Shown one piece after another: positions 42,482-52,333 of a stretch of 64,000 nucleotides of DNA. The position numbers and the translations under genes were made by a program. The stretch lies in NCBI GenBank assembly GCA_963776195.1, contig CAVZMO010000039.1, forward strand, positions 1 to 64,000. Reading direction: 5' to 3'. A model generated the notes under the pieces. The model was not told the DNA's origin, ran no database searches, and saw only the letters and a list, made by a program, of their open reading frames with translations. Each line of letters starts with the position of its first letter. The first letter of the stretch is position 1. The stretch comes from CAVZMO01 sp963776195 (GTDB lineage: Bacteria > Nitrospirota > Thermodesulfovibrionia > Thermodesulfovibrionales > SM23-35).

Positions 42482-43156
42482 TTGATACCTTATAAAGACG
42501 ATAATCCCACATACGCATTCCCCTTTGTGACGATCGGGATCATTGTATTAAATATAATTGTATTTTTGTGGGAGATCACGTCCCAATCGGGAATGAGAGA
42601 AATAACGTATGCATATGGCGCAATACCTCATTATATGCTGACCTTCGAAACAAGACAGCCTGTAAGTCCTGTCATCACCGTCTTTTCCTCGATGTTTATG
42701 CACGGCGGGTTCTTTCATCTTGCAGGCAACATGCTTTATTTGTGGATATTCGGCAACAATATAGAAGACAGGTTGGGTCATCTTCGGTTTATTGTCTTTT
42801 ATGCATTCTGCGGCATTTTTGCAGCATATGCAAACGCTGTCACAAACCCGAATTCAATAATACCCATGATAGGAGCCAGCGGTGCGATTTCCGGTGTTCT
42901 CGGTGCGTACCTGCTACTCTTCCCGAAAGCAACAGTGCATACGTTAATTTTTTTAGGGTTTTTTATAACTACCGTGAAGATACCTGCCTTGATAGTTATC
43001 GGGTTTTGGGCTATTATACAACTCGTAAGCGGTTTATTTAGTGCCGGGCTTCATGAGGGAGGCGGGGTTGCGTGGTTTGCCCACATCGGCGGGTTCCTCA
43101 TGGGTCTTGTCACCATAAAACTCTGGTTACCGAGGAGGACGAAACAGTGGTTGTAA
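42482..43156 (+). CDS. rhomboid family intramembrane serine protease
   Basis: A 224-residue rhomboid with six to seven membrane segments. The catalytic Ser is in GASGAISGVLGAY and the catalytic His in AHIGGFLMG, with the conserved HGGFFHLAGNMLYLW loop before them. It begins MIPYKDDNPT from a TTG, as is common for this family. Substrate unknown. Its 3' end overlaps the zinc-ribbon/receiver gene by 10 nt, so the two are coupled. Confidence 0.92.
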   Translation: MIPYKDDNPTYAFPFVTIGIIVLNIIVFLWEITSQSGMREITYAYGAIPHYMLTFETRQPVSPVITVFSSMFMHGGFFHLAGNMLYLWIFGNNIEDRLGHLRFIVFYAFCGIFAAYANAVTNPNSIIPMIGASGAISGVLGAYLLLFPKATVHTLIFLGFFITTVKIPALIVIGFWAIIQLVSGLFSAGLHEGGGVAWFAHIGGFLMGLVTIKLWLPRRTKQWL

Positions 43157-44028
43157 TATGTCCGAAGTGCAAAACAAAACTCAAAGTTGCCGAAGAAAAA
43201 CTTACTCCCGGCGGTTCGAGGTTTAAATGCCCGAAATGCGGCGCTGTTCTTCTTGTAAAGAAACCTTTACCGGCTTCTGAAGGAACTGTTGACGGCACTA
43301 AAATTCTTGTGGCCCATTCAAATCCTGCAATCGCTGATGAAATTATTTCGCTTCTGAAAAAGAACGGTTACCAGACAATAACGGCTTCTGACGGGATAGA
43401 GACGATGGTCAAAGCGATCAAAGAACTTCCTTCCCTTGCGATAATGGAAGTTGGCCTTCCGAAGATTTACGGGTTCGAGGTGTGCAAGAGGTTAAAATTG
43501 AGACCTGAGACAAAACGGATGAAGTTTATCCTTGTGAACTCGGTATACGATAAAGACAGATACAGAAGAGAACCGGAGTCTTTTTATGGCGCTGAAGATT
43601 ATATCGAAGAGCACCTCATCTCTGAGCTCCTTATCGATTCGATCAATTCATTGACGGGAAAAGAGCCTGCCGGGAAAAAAGAAGAGAAGGTGGAAAAAAC
43701 ACCGGAGCCGTCGTTGAAAGAGACAAAAGCTCCAAAAGATGAACCAAAGCCGCGGCCTGAGGAAAAAAGAGTTCAGCCTTCCCCGGATGAAAAAATAGAG
43801 CGGGCCAGAAGACTAGCGAGAACGATAATATCTGATATCTATCTGTACAACACGGCAAAGGCGGATGAGGCTATCAGGAACAATACCTTCCACATTGTTT
43901 TTGCCCCGGAAATAAAGGAAGGGCTGAAGCTCTATGAAAACAGGATTTTGCGGGAAGTTCGCGCCCAGGGTGATTTCTTCAGGGAGGCCCTGACCAACTT
44001 CATAGAGAGCAAAAAGAAGATTTTATAG
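43147..44028 (+). CDS. zinc-ribbon protein with degenerate receiver domain
   Basis: A 293-residue protein. An MJ0042-type zinc ribbon (CPKC and CPKC, about 5-38) is followed by a receiver domain (about 55-170), a charged Lys/Glu/Pro linker and a helical C-terminal domain (about 215-293). The phospho-acceptor Asp is replaced: the expected LDVxxP motif reads MEVGLP. The acidic pocket is also lost (LVAHSNP in place of LVVDDDP). GTG at 43147 is chosen because the upstream 25 codons lie inside the rhomboid gene and look non-conserved. Probably a protein-interaction or phospho-mimic regulator. Confidence 0.8.
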   Translation: MVVICPKCKTKLKVAEEKLTPGGSRFKCPKCGAVLLVKKPLPASEGTVDGTKILVAHSNPAIADEIISLLKKNGYQTITASDGIETMVKAIKELPSLAIMEVGLPKIYGFEVCKRLKLRPETKRMKFILVNSVYDKDRYRREPESFYGAEDYIEEHLISELLIDSINSLTGKEPAGKKEEKVEKTPEPSLKETKAPKDEPKPRPEEKRVQPSPDEKIERARRLARTIISDIYLYNTAKADEAIRNNTFHIVFAPEIKEGLKLYENRILREVRAQGDFFREALTNFIESKKKIL

Positions 44029-44112
44029 TTCGAAAAAATTAGGAAATAGGTATTTTTTTAAAAAAATAGCAGATAATCGAAGATTTCTACAGTTTTTTTA
44101 TCCAGAAAAACC

Positions 44113-44141
44113 TTGCCTTCTTTCCCCCGTTTACTTATTAT
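44113..44141 (+). promoter_or_regulatory. groES-groEL promoter
   Basis: TTGCCT (44113-44118), 17-nt spacer, TATTAT (44136-44141): a sigma-70-type promoter directly followed by the CIRCE operator. Confidence 0.75.
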
Positions 44142-44142
44142 A

Positions 44143-44169
44143 TTAGCACTCACTGACATCGAGTGCTAA
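44143..44169 (+). promoter_or_regulatory. CIRCE operator (HrcA binding site)
   Basis: A perfect CIRCE: TTAGCACTC, 9 nt, GAGTGCTAA. It overlaps the start-site region of the groES promoter, so HrcA would repress the chaperonin operon and heat would relieve it. Confidence 0.97.
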
Positions 44170-44209
44170 CAAAATACAAATCTTAACTAAAAGAAAGGAG
44201 AAGAGCTTT

Positions 44210-44497
44210 ATGAAGTTTAAACCATTAAGAGACAGGGTGTTCGTTAAGTTTTCTGCAGAGGAGGAGAAGACAGCAGGAGGTCTTTATATCCCTGATGCGG
44301 CAAAGGAGAAACCTCAGAGAGGTACTGTAATTGCAGTAGGCCCGGGAAAGGTTACGGATGACGGAAAACGGCAGCCCATGGACGTTAAGGTAGGAGATAC
44401 GATTTTGTTCGATAAGTATTCGGGATCAAAGATCAGGATCGACGATGAGGATTACCTCATCATAAGGGAAGAAGATATCTTAGGAATTGTTGAATAA
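44210..44497 (+). CDS. groS: co-chaperonin GroES
   Basis: A 95-residue GroES. FKPLRDRVFVKF at the N-terminus, the mobile loop around TAGGLYIPDAAKEKP, and the C-terminal RIDDEDYLIIREEDILGI are typical. AAGGAGAAGAG precedes the ATG. Under CIRCE control with groEL 37 nt downstream. Confidence 0.97.
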   Translation: MKFKPLRDRVFVKFSAEEEKTAGGLYIPDAAKEKPQRGTVIAVGPGKVTDDGKRQPMDVKVGDTILFDKYSGSKIRIDDEDYLIIREEDILGIVE

Positions 44498-44534
44498 AAA
44501 TATTACACTCAAAAAATAAAAGGAGGATCAATTA

Positions 44535-46169
44535 ATGGCTAAACAGCTTATTTTTGATGATGCAGCAAGAAGCGCTATACTCAAAGGAGTAAGCATGCTG
44601 ACCGATGCAGTCAAGGCAACATTAGGTCCAAAGGGAAGAAATGCGATACTTGATAAAAAATACGGCGCGCCTACGATAACAAAAGACGGCGTCACCGTCG
44701 CAAAAGAGATCGAGTTGAAAGACCCCTGGGAAAATATGGGTGCCCAGCTTGTCAAAGAGGTTGCATCGAAAACATCCGATACCGCCGGTGACGGCACGAC
44801 CACAGCCACGGTACTTGCCCATGCGATTTACAGGGAAGGGATGAAGAACGTTGTTGCAGGCGCAAACCCGATGGAGATCAAGAGGGGAATCGAGAAAGCG
44901 GTAGAAGTGGTAATCGAAGAACTCAAGAAACTCAGCAAGCCGGTCCAGGACAAGAAAGAGATAGCGCAGGTCGGCACAATCTCTGCAAATAACGACTCAT
45001 CAATCGGTGAATTGATCGCAGAGGCCATGGACAAGGTCGGCAAAGACGGTGTCATTACCGTTGAAGAGGCAAAGAGCATGGCGACAACCCTCGATGTTGT
45101 TGAAGGTATGCAGTTCGACAGAGGGTACATATCACCGTATTTCATAACCGACCCTGAAAGGATGGAATGCATACTCGATGATGCCTTTATTCTTATCCAT
45201 GAGAAGAAGATATCAAGCATGAAAGACCTTCTCCCCATCCTCGAGCAGACCGCAAAGATGGGAAAACCGTTAATGATCCTTGCGGAAGAGGTTGAGGGAG
45301 AGGCACTTCGCAACACTCGTTGTGAACAAGCTCCGCGGGACAATTCAGGTGTGCTGCGGTGAAGGCGCCGGGCTTTGGCGAAAGACGCAAGGCAATGCTC
45401 GAGGATATCGCTGTCCTTACAGGCGGCACGATGATATCGGAAGATCTCGGGATAAAGCTTGAAAATATAAAGATATCGGACCTCGGAAGGGCAAAGAAGA
45501 TTAACTGTCGATAAGGAAAATACAACGATCGTTGAAGGCGCGGGAGACCCGCAGAAGATCCAGGGAAGGGTCAAACAGATAAAGACACAGATAGACGAGA
45601 CGACATCCGACTATGACAAGGAAAAACTCCAGGAGAGGCTCGCGAAACTCGTCGGCGGTGTTGCGGTGATCAACGTAGGTGCGGCAACCGAGACGGAGAT
45701 GAAGGAGAAAAAGGCGCGGGTCGAGGATGCCCTCAATGCTACAAGGGCGGCCGTTGAAGAAGGGATCATACCCGGTGGAGGAGTTGCTCTGCTGAGATCC
45801 ATCTCTGCCCTCAAGACCCTGAAACTCGAAGGCGACAAGCAGATAGGCGTTGAGATAGTAAAAAGGTCGCTCGAAGAGCCGATCAGGCAGATCGTGAACA
45901 ATGCAGGGCTCGAGGGATCGGTCATAGTCGAAAAGGTAAAGCATGCCAAAGAAGTCAATTACGGGCTTCGATGCGGATAAAGAAGAGTACGTCGACATGA
46001 TAAAGGCAGGCATCATCGACCCGACAAAGGTAACACGATATGCGCTGCAGAACGCGGCATCGGTAGCGGCGCTCATGCTGACCACTCGGTGATGATCACG
46101 GACATTCCGGAAGAAAAGTCTGAAATGCCCGCAATGCCTCCCGGCGGCGGAATGGGCGGAATGTACTAA
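44535..46169 (+). CDS. groL: chaperonin GroEL (five frameshifts)
   Basis: A full-length GroEL can be read from the ATG at 44535 (SD AGGAGG) to GGMGGMY-stop at 46169, but only by correcting five single-base shifts. They lie near 45311 (extra c, before ATLVVNKL), near 45356 (extra t, before AVKAPGFG), near 45502 (extra a, before TVDKENTTIVEG), near 45970 (extra c, in NYGFDADKEEY) and near 46086 (one base missing, in LTTSVMITD). Protein sequence between them is intact, including the ATP motif GDGTTTATVLAHAI. This pattern fits consensus error. GroEL is essential, so a real loss is unlikely unless another copy exists. Confidence 0.92.
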
Positions 46170-46212
46170 AACAATGCGTAGTCGTTAGAAGTTAGACGGC
46201 TTAAACTATAGG

Positions 46213-46247
46213 GGGGTAATCTTTTACCAATCGGTAGGAGTTACCCC
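46213..46247 (+). terminator. hairpin after groEL
   Basis: GGGGTAA pairs with TTACCCC around an inner stem TTACC/GGTAG. It is placed about 45 nt after the groEL stop; the T-run is weak (ATTCTTT). Confidence 0.5.
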
Positions 46248-46264
46248 TCATTCTTTGTCGATAC

Positions 46265-46347
46265 GTAGCTCAAATGGTTCGCCTGTCGTGGTGAGCCTGT
46301 CGAACCATGATAGCTACATGACCCTTCGACAAGCTCAGGGCGACACG
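46265..46347. repeat. palindromic intergenic repeat (TTCGACAAGCTCAGGG type)
   Basis: A hairpin with outer stem GTAGCT/AGCTAC (46265-46270, 46312-46317) and inner stem ATGGTTCG/CGAACCAT (46274-46281, 46301-46308), followed by CCCTTCGACAAGCTCAGGG. Sequences of this kind occur as dispersed palindromes in many environmental genomes. It lies between groEL and mltG and contains no gene. Confidence 0.6.
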
Positions 46348-46425
46348 ATATCTAAAGCAGTTTATACTCTTATCGCAGGCAGGGAATCATTTGACTATAA
46401 ATATTAATTCTGTCATCCTAAGGTA

Positions 46426-47491
46426 ATGAAAAAAAATATCTTTTTTGCAGTGGTCGGAGTTATCCTGTCCTGCTTTGTCTATGTGGCAGTCCAGCTTCTG
46501 TTGCCGCTTCCTGTCGGCAATAAGAATATTGAGGTCCGGATACCAAAGGGCAGTACCTTCAGGCAGGCGGTCGAAATATTTTCTAAAGAAGACCCTGATC
46601 CGTGACAAAAACCTTTTTCTCTTCGTCGGCAGGATAAGCCGCATCGACAGGAAGATCAGGGCCGGCTATTATTCTATTTATAAGACGATGAACTCCCTTG
46701 ACCTCTTAAAGATATTGAGAAGGGGACAGATTATCGAATATGAGGTGACCGTTATCGAGGGTGACTCGCTGAGGGAGGTTGCAGAAAAGTTGGCGGAAAA
46801 AGGCATCGCCACGGAACAGGATTTCATGAAACTTTTTTCCGGGAAGGATTTCTTATCTTCATATAATATTGATGCTCCTTCTTTTGAAGGATATCTTTTC
46901 CCTGAAACCTATAAGATCCCGAAGGGTATGGACCCTGAAGAAGCGATAGGGATGATGATAAACAAGATGAGAGAAAAATTCTCCGAGAAATTAACAGCGC
47001 GGGCCATGGAGATCGGACTCTCCGAAAGGGAGGTTTTGACCCTTGCTTCTATTATCGAGAAAGAGGCGGTGACGGACGATGAGAGGCCTTTGATTTCTGC
47101 GGTATACCATAACAGGCTGAAGAAAAAGATGCTCCTCCAGGCAGACCCTACAGCTATTTACGGGATAAAAAGCTCCAAAGAAAAAATAACTTCCGAGGAT
47201 CTGAAACGGAAAACGCCGTATAATACTTATACGATTAAGGGTCTTCCTCCCGGTCCCATCGCATCCCCGGGCATAAAATCGATTACTGCGGCGCTTTATC
47301 CGGCAAACGTGCCCTATATATATTTTGTGTCCAACAACGACGGGACACACCATTTTTCTGTTTCGGCAGAAGAACACCAGACGGCTGTCAGGGTCTATAG
47401 GGAGAAGAAAAAGATGGAGACAGAGATGAAGACGGAATCGGGGAAATCAAATAGACACAAGGAAGGCGGGGAGAAGAATGGAGGCCCATAA
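46426..47491 (+). CDS. mltG: endolytic transglycosylase MltG (one frameshift)
   Basis: MltG cleaves nascent glycan chains at the inner membrane. The ATG at 46426 (after AAGGTA) opens MKKNIFFAVVGVILSCFVYV, a membrane anchor, and reads to about 46595. There one extra c breaks the frame before the expected LIRDKNLF. The rest, to 47491, is intact: a LysM-like subdomain (YEVTVIEGDSLREVAEKL), the catalytic Glu in ASIIEKEAV, and LQADPTAIYGIK. The 3' end has a Lys/Glu-rich tail and overlaps the ispG start by 14 nt. The shift is probably sequence error. Confidence 0.88.
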
Positions 47492-48542
47492 AAAGACGAG
47501 GACAATTTACGTCCGGAACGTGCCTGTTGGCGGGGGGCATCCGGTCGTCGTACAGTCGATGACAAAGACGGACACGGCAGATATAAGGTCCACGGTCAAA
47601 CAGATTAAGTCCCTCGAATCCTGTGGTTGTGAAATTATAAGGCTTGCCGTTCCTGATATGGATGCGGCAAAGGCATTGGGCAAGATAAAAAAGCTGATAA
47701 CTATTCCTATGATCGCTGATATTCATTTTGACTGGAGGCTTGCGCTTGAGGCGATAAAACAGGGCGTCGATGGACTGAGAATAAATCCCGGGAACATAGG
47801 AGCGAAATGGAAGATAAAGGAGGTCATTACCGCAGCTCAGGACAGAGGAATTCCCATAAGAATAGGGGTAAATGCAGGATCGCTTGAGAAAGAACTGCTT
47901 CGGAAATACGGACATACTGCACCTGAGGCGCTGGTCGAGAGCGCGGCAAGGCATATCCGCATGCTCGAAGAATTCAGTTTCAGCAATATCAAAGTATCTC
48001 TGAAGGCATCGGACGTCCTTAAAACCATCGAGGCATACAGATTATTCTCTGAACGATATGATTATCCTCTCCACATAGGGATATCGGAAGCCGGTCCTCC
48101 TTCGGTAGGGATAATAAAAAGCTCGGTCGGACTCGGCATATTGCTTTCTGAAGGCATAGGAGATACGATAAGAGTATCCCTGACGGCAGACCCAAGGGAA
48201 GAAGTTAGGGTTGCCTATGCGATACTCGGCTCTCTCGGACTCAGACAAAGGGGCGTCAATATCATATCCTGTCCCACATGCGGCAGGTGCAAAATCGATT
48301 TGAGGAGTCTTGTAACAAAAGTTGAAAAAAGAGTGAAGAAGATTCAAAGTCCGATGACTATTGCGGTCATGGGATGTATGGTAAACGGCCCCGGAGAGGC
48401 GAGAGATGCGGACTTTGGAATGGCGGGCGGAAAAGGGAGGGGGATATTGTTTAGAAAAGGGGAAATCATAAAGAGGGTCAGGGAAGAGGAACTTCTTGAT
48501 GCGCTCCTTGAAGAGATCGGGAAAGGGGGGGAGGTATGGTAA
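47478..48542 (+). CDS. ispG: 4-hydroxy-3-methylbut-2-en-1-yl diphosphate synthase IspG (GcpE)
   Basis: A 354-residue [4Fe-4S] enzyme of the MEP isoprenoid pathway. The cluster Cys residues are in SCPTCGRC (about 261-268) and in the later CMVNGPGEA. The TIM-barrel N-terminal half starts VGGGHPVVVQSMTKTDT. Length is normal for the bacterial short form. It overlaps mltG at its 5' end and the lipoprotein gene at its 3' end by 7 nt. Confidence 0.95.
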   Translation: MEAHKKTRTIYVRNVPVGGGHPVVVQSMTKTDTADIRSTVKQIKSLESCGCEIIRLAVPDMDAAKALGKIKKLITIPMIADIHFDWRLALEAIKQGVDGLRINPGNIGAKWKIKEVITAAQDRGIPIRIGVNAGSLEKELLRKYGHTAPEALVESAARHIRMLEEFSFSNIKVSLKASDVLKTIEAYRLFSERYDYPLHIGISEAGPPSVGIIKSSVGLGILLSEGIGDTIRVSLTADPREEVRVAYAILGSLGLRQRGVNIISCPTCGRCKIDLRSLVTKVEKRVKKIQSPMTIAVMGCMVNGPGEARDADFGMAGGKGRGILFRKGEIIKRVREEELLDALLEEIGKGGEVW

Positions 48543-49135
48543 ACAAAAATTCTCTCTGCGGTTTCCTCGCACTAATGTCCTTAGTGATCATGAACGCATG
48601 TGCGACGACAGCTCTGACCTCCGTGTGGAAAGACAGCGGTTACCAGGGAGGTCCTATTAAGAAAATCCTTATCATCGGAGTTTTCAAGGAGCAAAATGTC
48701 AAAAGATATTTTGAAGATGAATTCGCACGACAGCTGAAAGCCAGGGGAATAGATGCAATCCCGGGTTATACCGTTTTCCCTGAGGAAGATATTTTGGATA
48801 AGGAGATGGTGACGGCAAAAATTAAGGAACTGAAAATGGATTCGGTGCTCGTGACAAGAGTAGTCGATGTAAGGGATGCCAGCGGATATGAGACATATCC
48901 CACCCACGTCGACCCGGGTGGCGGTTTTTATGACTATTATGTCCTTTGCTGTCAGACCACTGTGACACTGGGATATGTCGTTGTGTTGGAGACGAGGATC
49001 TTTGGGGAGAAATATGATAAATTGATATGGTCTGCATTATCCGAGACAAGTCTCCAGCGCTCCAGAGAATATACTATGCAGTCCTTTATTCGGACCGCTG
49101 TTGACGATTTACACGATAAGCGTTTGATCCCATAA
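48536..49135 (+). CDS. predicted lipoprotein
   Basis: A 199-residue protein with a lipoprotein signal peptide whose lipobox is IMNAC (Cys about 22). The mature part (TTALTSVWKDSGY, then KKILIIGVFKEQNVKRYFEDEF) resembles DUF4136-like outer-membrane lipoproteins. It ends in a helical stretch. Role unknown; probably outer membrane, given LolA. It overlaps ispG by 7 nt, but the functional link is not obvious. Confidence 0.75.
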   Translation: MVNKNSLCGFLALMSLVIMNACATTALTSVWKDSGYQGGPIKKILIIGVFKEQNVKRYFEDEFARQLKARGIDAIPGYTVFPEEDILDKEMVTAKIKELKMDSVLVTRVVDVRDASGYETYPTHVDPGGGFYDYYVLCCQTTVTLGYVVVLETRIFGEKYDKLIWSALSETSLQRSREYTMQSFIRTAVDDLHDKRLIP

Positions 49136-49303
49136 TCAGACTCTGTTTATACAGTAGTCATGGATAGCAATGATTGCGAATCCGCAAATGATCAAGCTCA
49201 TCTCACCGCTGAAAAGAGGGGTTCAATTTACAAAACCGGAACCGCATCAGAATGCTTTGCCGAGTGGGTATCAAGTCTTTTAATGCAGGGAACTTTGACC
49301 GCT

Positions 49304-50872
49304 CTACTTCTCTTCCTTGAGGAGTTTGTATTCTATACTGTCAACTAATGCTTGGTAAGACGCTTCGATGATATTCTCAGAAACTCCGACCGTGCCCCAC
49401 CTTTTTTCATCATCTCCTGATTCAACGAGCACCCTCACCTTTGCAGAAGTACCCTTACCGGCTGTAAGGACACGCACTTTATAGTCGTGGAGTTTCACGT
49501 CCTTCAGTTCAGGATAGAACTTGTCGAGGGCCTTTCTCAAGGCATTATCTATCGCATTGACAGGTCCCTTTCCGGTCGCGGCGGTATGTTCGATGCTGCC
49601 GCCGACCTTTACCATGATCGTCGCCTCGCTCCACGATTCCTCTTTTTCTTTTCTCTTGTCGACAATGATCCTGAAACCTATGAGTTCAAAAAATCTCTTA
49701 TGAAGTCCGAGTGCCTTTTTCATCAGGAGTTCGAATGACGCCTCTGCAGCTTCGAATTGAAACCCTTCGTTTTCGAGGTTCTTTAATGTGGTGACGATAT
49801 CCTGCAATTGGGGAGAGTCACGGTCGATACGGATACCGAATTCCTCCGCTTTTCTTAATATGTTGCTCCTCCCTGCAAGATCAGATATCAAAACCCTCTG
49901 GGAATTGCCGACCAGATCGGGCCGTATGTGTTCATAGGTCTCCGGTCTCTTTCTTACCGCACTGACATGCATACCGGCTTTATGGGCGAATGCGCTGTCT
50001 CCGACAAACGACTGTCTCTTGAAATGTCTGAGATTAGCTATCTCGTTCACATACCTTGATACGTCCCTCAATCGCCTTAATTGCTGGTCACTGAGGCATT
50101 TCATTCCGAGTTTGATCTGTAAATTCGGGATTATCGAGCAGAGGTTTGCATTGCCGCACCGTTCACCAAGTCCGTTGATAGTGCCCTGCACATGGGATGC
50201 TCCGCTCTCAACGGCAATGACCGAATTTGCAACGGCGCATTCCGAATCATTATGGGCGTGAATACCGATGGACCCGCTCAAGGATTTCTTTATCTCACCG
50301 GTAATTCTTTTCAGATCATCAGGAAGTGTACCCCCGTTTGTATCACAGAGCACAAGGCAATCCGCACCGGCTTCCCGGGCGGCCTGGAGGCACTTCAGGG
50401 CATATTTCGGATTGTCCTTGTAGCCGTCAAAGAAATGTTCCGCATCATAAAAAACGGTCTCCACACTTTTCTTGAGATAGGAAACGGAGTTGTTGATGAT
50501 TTCAAGGTTTTCGTTCAGGGATATCCTCAGCGCTTCTTTCACATGGAAATCCCATGTTTTTCCGAAGATCGTAACGATCTTGACCTCTGAATCGAGGAGC
50601 GCCTTCATCAGTGTATCTTCATGCACCTTGCGTTTCGGCCTATGAGTGCTGCCGAACGCAACAAGCTGCGAATTCTTGAGTCTCAGTTTCTTAGCTTTCT
50701 TAAAATATTCGATATCCCTCGGATTGGAGCCGGGCCAGCCACCCTCGATATAATGTACCCCAAGCTCGTCAAGCTTCTGGGTAATACGGAGTTTATCCTC
50801 AACAGAAAAGGAAATATCCTCTGTCTGTGCTCCGTCTCTCAATGTCGTATCATAGATTTCTATTCTTCGCAT
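49304..50872 (-). CDS. cimA: (R)-citramalate synthase
   Basis: A DRE-TIM metallolyase of about 522 residues that makes citramalate from pyruvate and acetyl-CoA, giving a threonine-independent isoleucine route. The N-terminal YDTTLRDGAQTEDISFS with IEGGWPGSNP is typical of CimA rather than LeuA. Metal and acceptor motifs include IHAHNDSECAVANS, the GERCGNANL loop and HKAGMHVSAVRK. The C-terminal LeuA-type allosteric domain (about 400-520) suggests isoleucine feedback. The ATG at 50872 (or 50884) lies 15 nt after the lysC stop, so the two are co-transcribed. Confidence 0.9.
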   Translation of the reverse strand: MRRIEIYDTTLRDGAQTEDISFSVEDKLRITQKLDELGVHYIEGGWPGSNPRDIEYFKKAKKLRLKNSQLVAFGSTHRPKRKVHEDTLMKALLDSEVKIVTIFGKTWDFHVKEALRISLNENLEIINNSVSYLKKSVETVFYDAEHFFDGYKDNPKYALKCLQAAREAGADCLVLCDTNGGTLPDDLKRITGEIKKSLSGSIGIHAHNDSECAVANSVIAVESGASHVQGTINGLGERCGNANLCSIIPNLQIKLGMKCLSDQQLRRLRDVSRYVNEIANLRHFKRQSFVGDSAFAHKAGMHVSAVRKRPETYEHIRPDLVGNSQRVLISDLAGRSNILRKAEEFGIRIDRDSPQLQDIVTTLKNLENEGFQFEAAEASFELLMKKALGLHKRFFELIGFRIIVDKRKEKEESWSEATIMVKVGGSIEHTAATGKGPVNAIDNALRKALDKFYPELKDVKLHDYKVRVLTAGKGTSAKVRVLVESGDDEKRWGTVGVSENIIEASYQALVDSIEYKLLKEEK

Positions 50873-50887
50873 GATATTAATCAAGTT

Positions 50888-52147
50888 TTATTTTTTGGAT
50901 ACGGGTTTCCGCTGCTTCCCTTTTTGTTGCTTGGTTTCCCCGAGCTCAAAAGCATCGTGTAATACCCTGACGGCGAGTTCCGTATATTTTGAACCGATGA
51001 TGCACGAGACTTTTATCTCCGAAGTACCGATCATCAAGATGTTTATACCGTGTTTTGCAAGGGTATCGAACATTTTGGCTGCAACGCCCGAATGGGTCCT
51101 CATGCCGACACCGATGATAGAAACTTTTGCGATGTCATCCCTCATTTTGACATCCCTTGCCTCGAGTTCGGCAGCAAAATCCCCGGTGATTTTGAGCGCC
51201 TTTTTGCTGTCCGATCTTGGGACCGTAAAGGAAATATCCGTAGCTTTTCCGTCGCTGCTGATGTTCTGCACGATCATATCAACAATGATGTCTGCACCGG
51301 CAATCGCATTGAACAGTTTGGCCGCGACGCCCGGCCTGTCAGGGACCGCTATTACGGTTATTTTCGCCTGATTTTTATCGTGGGCAACCCCCGATACCAT
51401 GACTTTTTCCATATCCGTATCCTCCTTAACGACGAGCGTGCCGGGATTATCATTGAAACTCGACCTGACCACAACAGGAACATCGTATTTTTTTGCGAAC
51501 TCGACAGACCTCGTCTGGAGCACCTTCGCGCCGAGACTTGCAAGCTCGAGCATCTCTTCATAGGAGACCTTATCGAGTTTTTTCGCTTCCGGCACGATAT
51601 TGGGGTCTGTAGTATAAACCCCGTCAACATCCGTGTAGATCTCGCAGAGATCTGCCTTAAGTGCGGCTGCGATTGCAACTGCCGTCAAATCAGAACCTCC
51701 CCTCCCGAGCGTTGTAACTTCGGCGGTCTCAGTTATCCCCTGAAATCCGGCGATAACCGGAATTATGCCTTTTGCCAACGCCTTTTTTACCTGTTCTGCC
51801 GTTATCCTTTCTATCTTTGCCTGTGTATGTACCTCGTTGGTAAGGATCCCCACCTGCCTGCCGGTAAAGGACATTGATCTAAAGCCGGACTCGTTTATTG
51901 CGATCGCCGTGAGAGCGGCGCTCGTACGCTCGCCCGATGAAAGGAGAAGATCCATCTCACGTCCCTCGGGATTTTGAGATATGCTATTTGCAAGTCCGAT
52001 GAGTTTGTCCGTTTCGCCCGACATCGCAGACACGATAACAACGACACCATGACCCTGCCTCTTTGCTTTAGCGACACGTTCGGCAACCGCCTTTATTCTT
52101 TCGATACTGCCTACGGATGTGCCGCCATATTTCTGAACGATCAGCAT
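50888..52147 (-). CDS. lysC: aspartate kinase
   Basis: A 419-residue kinase for the first step of Lys/Thr/Met/Ile synthesis. KYGGTSVGS (6-14) is the nucleotide motif, and GFQGITETAEVTTLGRGGSD is the aspartate and ATP site. Two C-terminal ACT domains (from about 265) give feedback control. The last residues are Lys/Gln-rich. GGGAGGAATGG lies upstream of the ATG. It sits directly ahead of cimA. Confidence 0.95.
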   Translation of the reverse strand: MLIVQKYGGTSVGSIERIKAVAERVAKAKRQGHGVVVIVSAMSGETDKLIGLANSISQNPEGREMDLLLSSGERTSAALTAIAINESGFRSMSFTGRQVGILTNEVHTQAKIERITAEQVKKALAKGIIPVIAGFQGITETAEVTTLGRGGSDLTAVAIAAALKADLCEIYTDVDGVYTTDPNIVPEAKKLDKVSYEEMLELASLGAKVLQTRSVEFAKKYDVPVVVRSSFNDNPGTLVVKEDTDMEKVMVSGVAHDKNQAKITVIAVPDRPGVAAKLFNAIAGADIIVDMIVQNISSDGKATDISFTVPRSDSKKALKITGDFAAELEARDVKMRDDIAKVSIIGVGMRTHSGVAAKMFDTLAKHGINILMIGTSEIKVSCIIGSKYTELAVRVLHDAFELGETKQQKGKQRKPVSKK

Positions 52148-52333
52148 AAGTTTAGGACCATTCCTCCCTCTTTTTTTAAGGCCTTTTCTTTATGATTTCT
52201 TCACAAGCCCTTTTATCACAGTGCCTGCACATGTTTCATTATAGCAAAAAAATCCAAATATCCGGATAATGTCCTGAATAAGAAAGACAATTTAAAGTAA
52301 GCATCTATCTTATGATAGAATAAAAGCGACAAA

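Noticed and set aside
49160..49348. Possible 62-aa gene between the lipoprotein gene and cimA
   Set aside because: No ribosome site, low-quality composition, and its end runs into the cimA 3' end on the other strand.
51050..51877. 275-codon open frame on the plus strand
   Set aside because: Lies wholly antisense to lysC, whose motifs are unambiguous; its composition reflects the complement of lysC.
52148..52333. Lysine riboswitch ahead of lysC
   Set aside because: The 186-nt gap is AT-rich and lacks the paired arms and conserved core of the L box.
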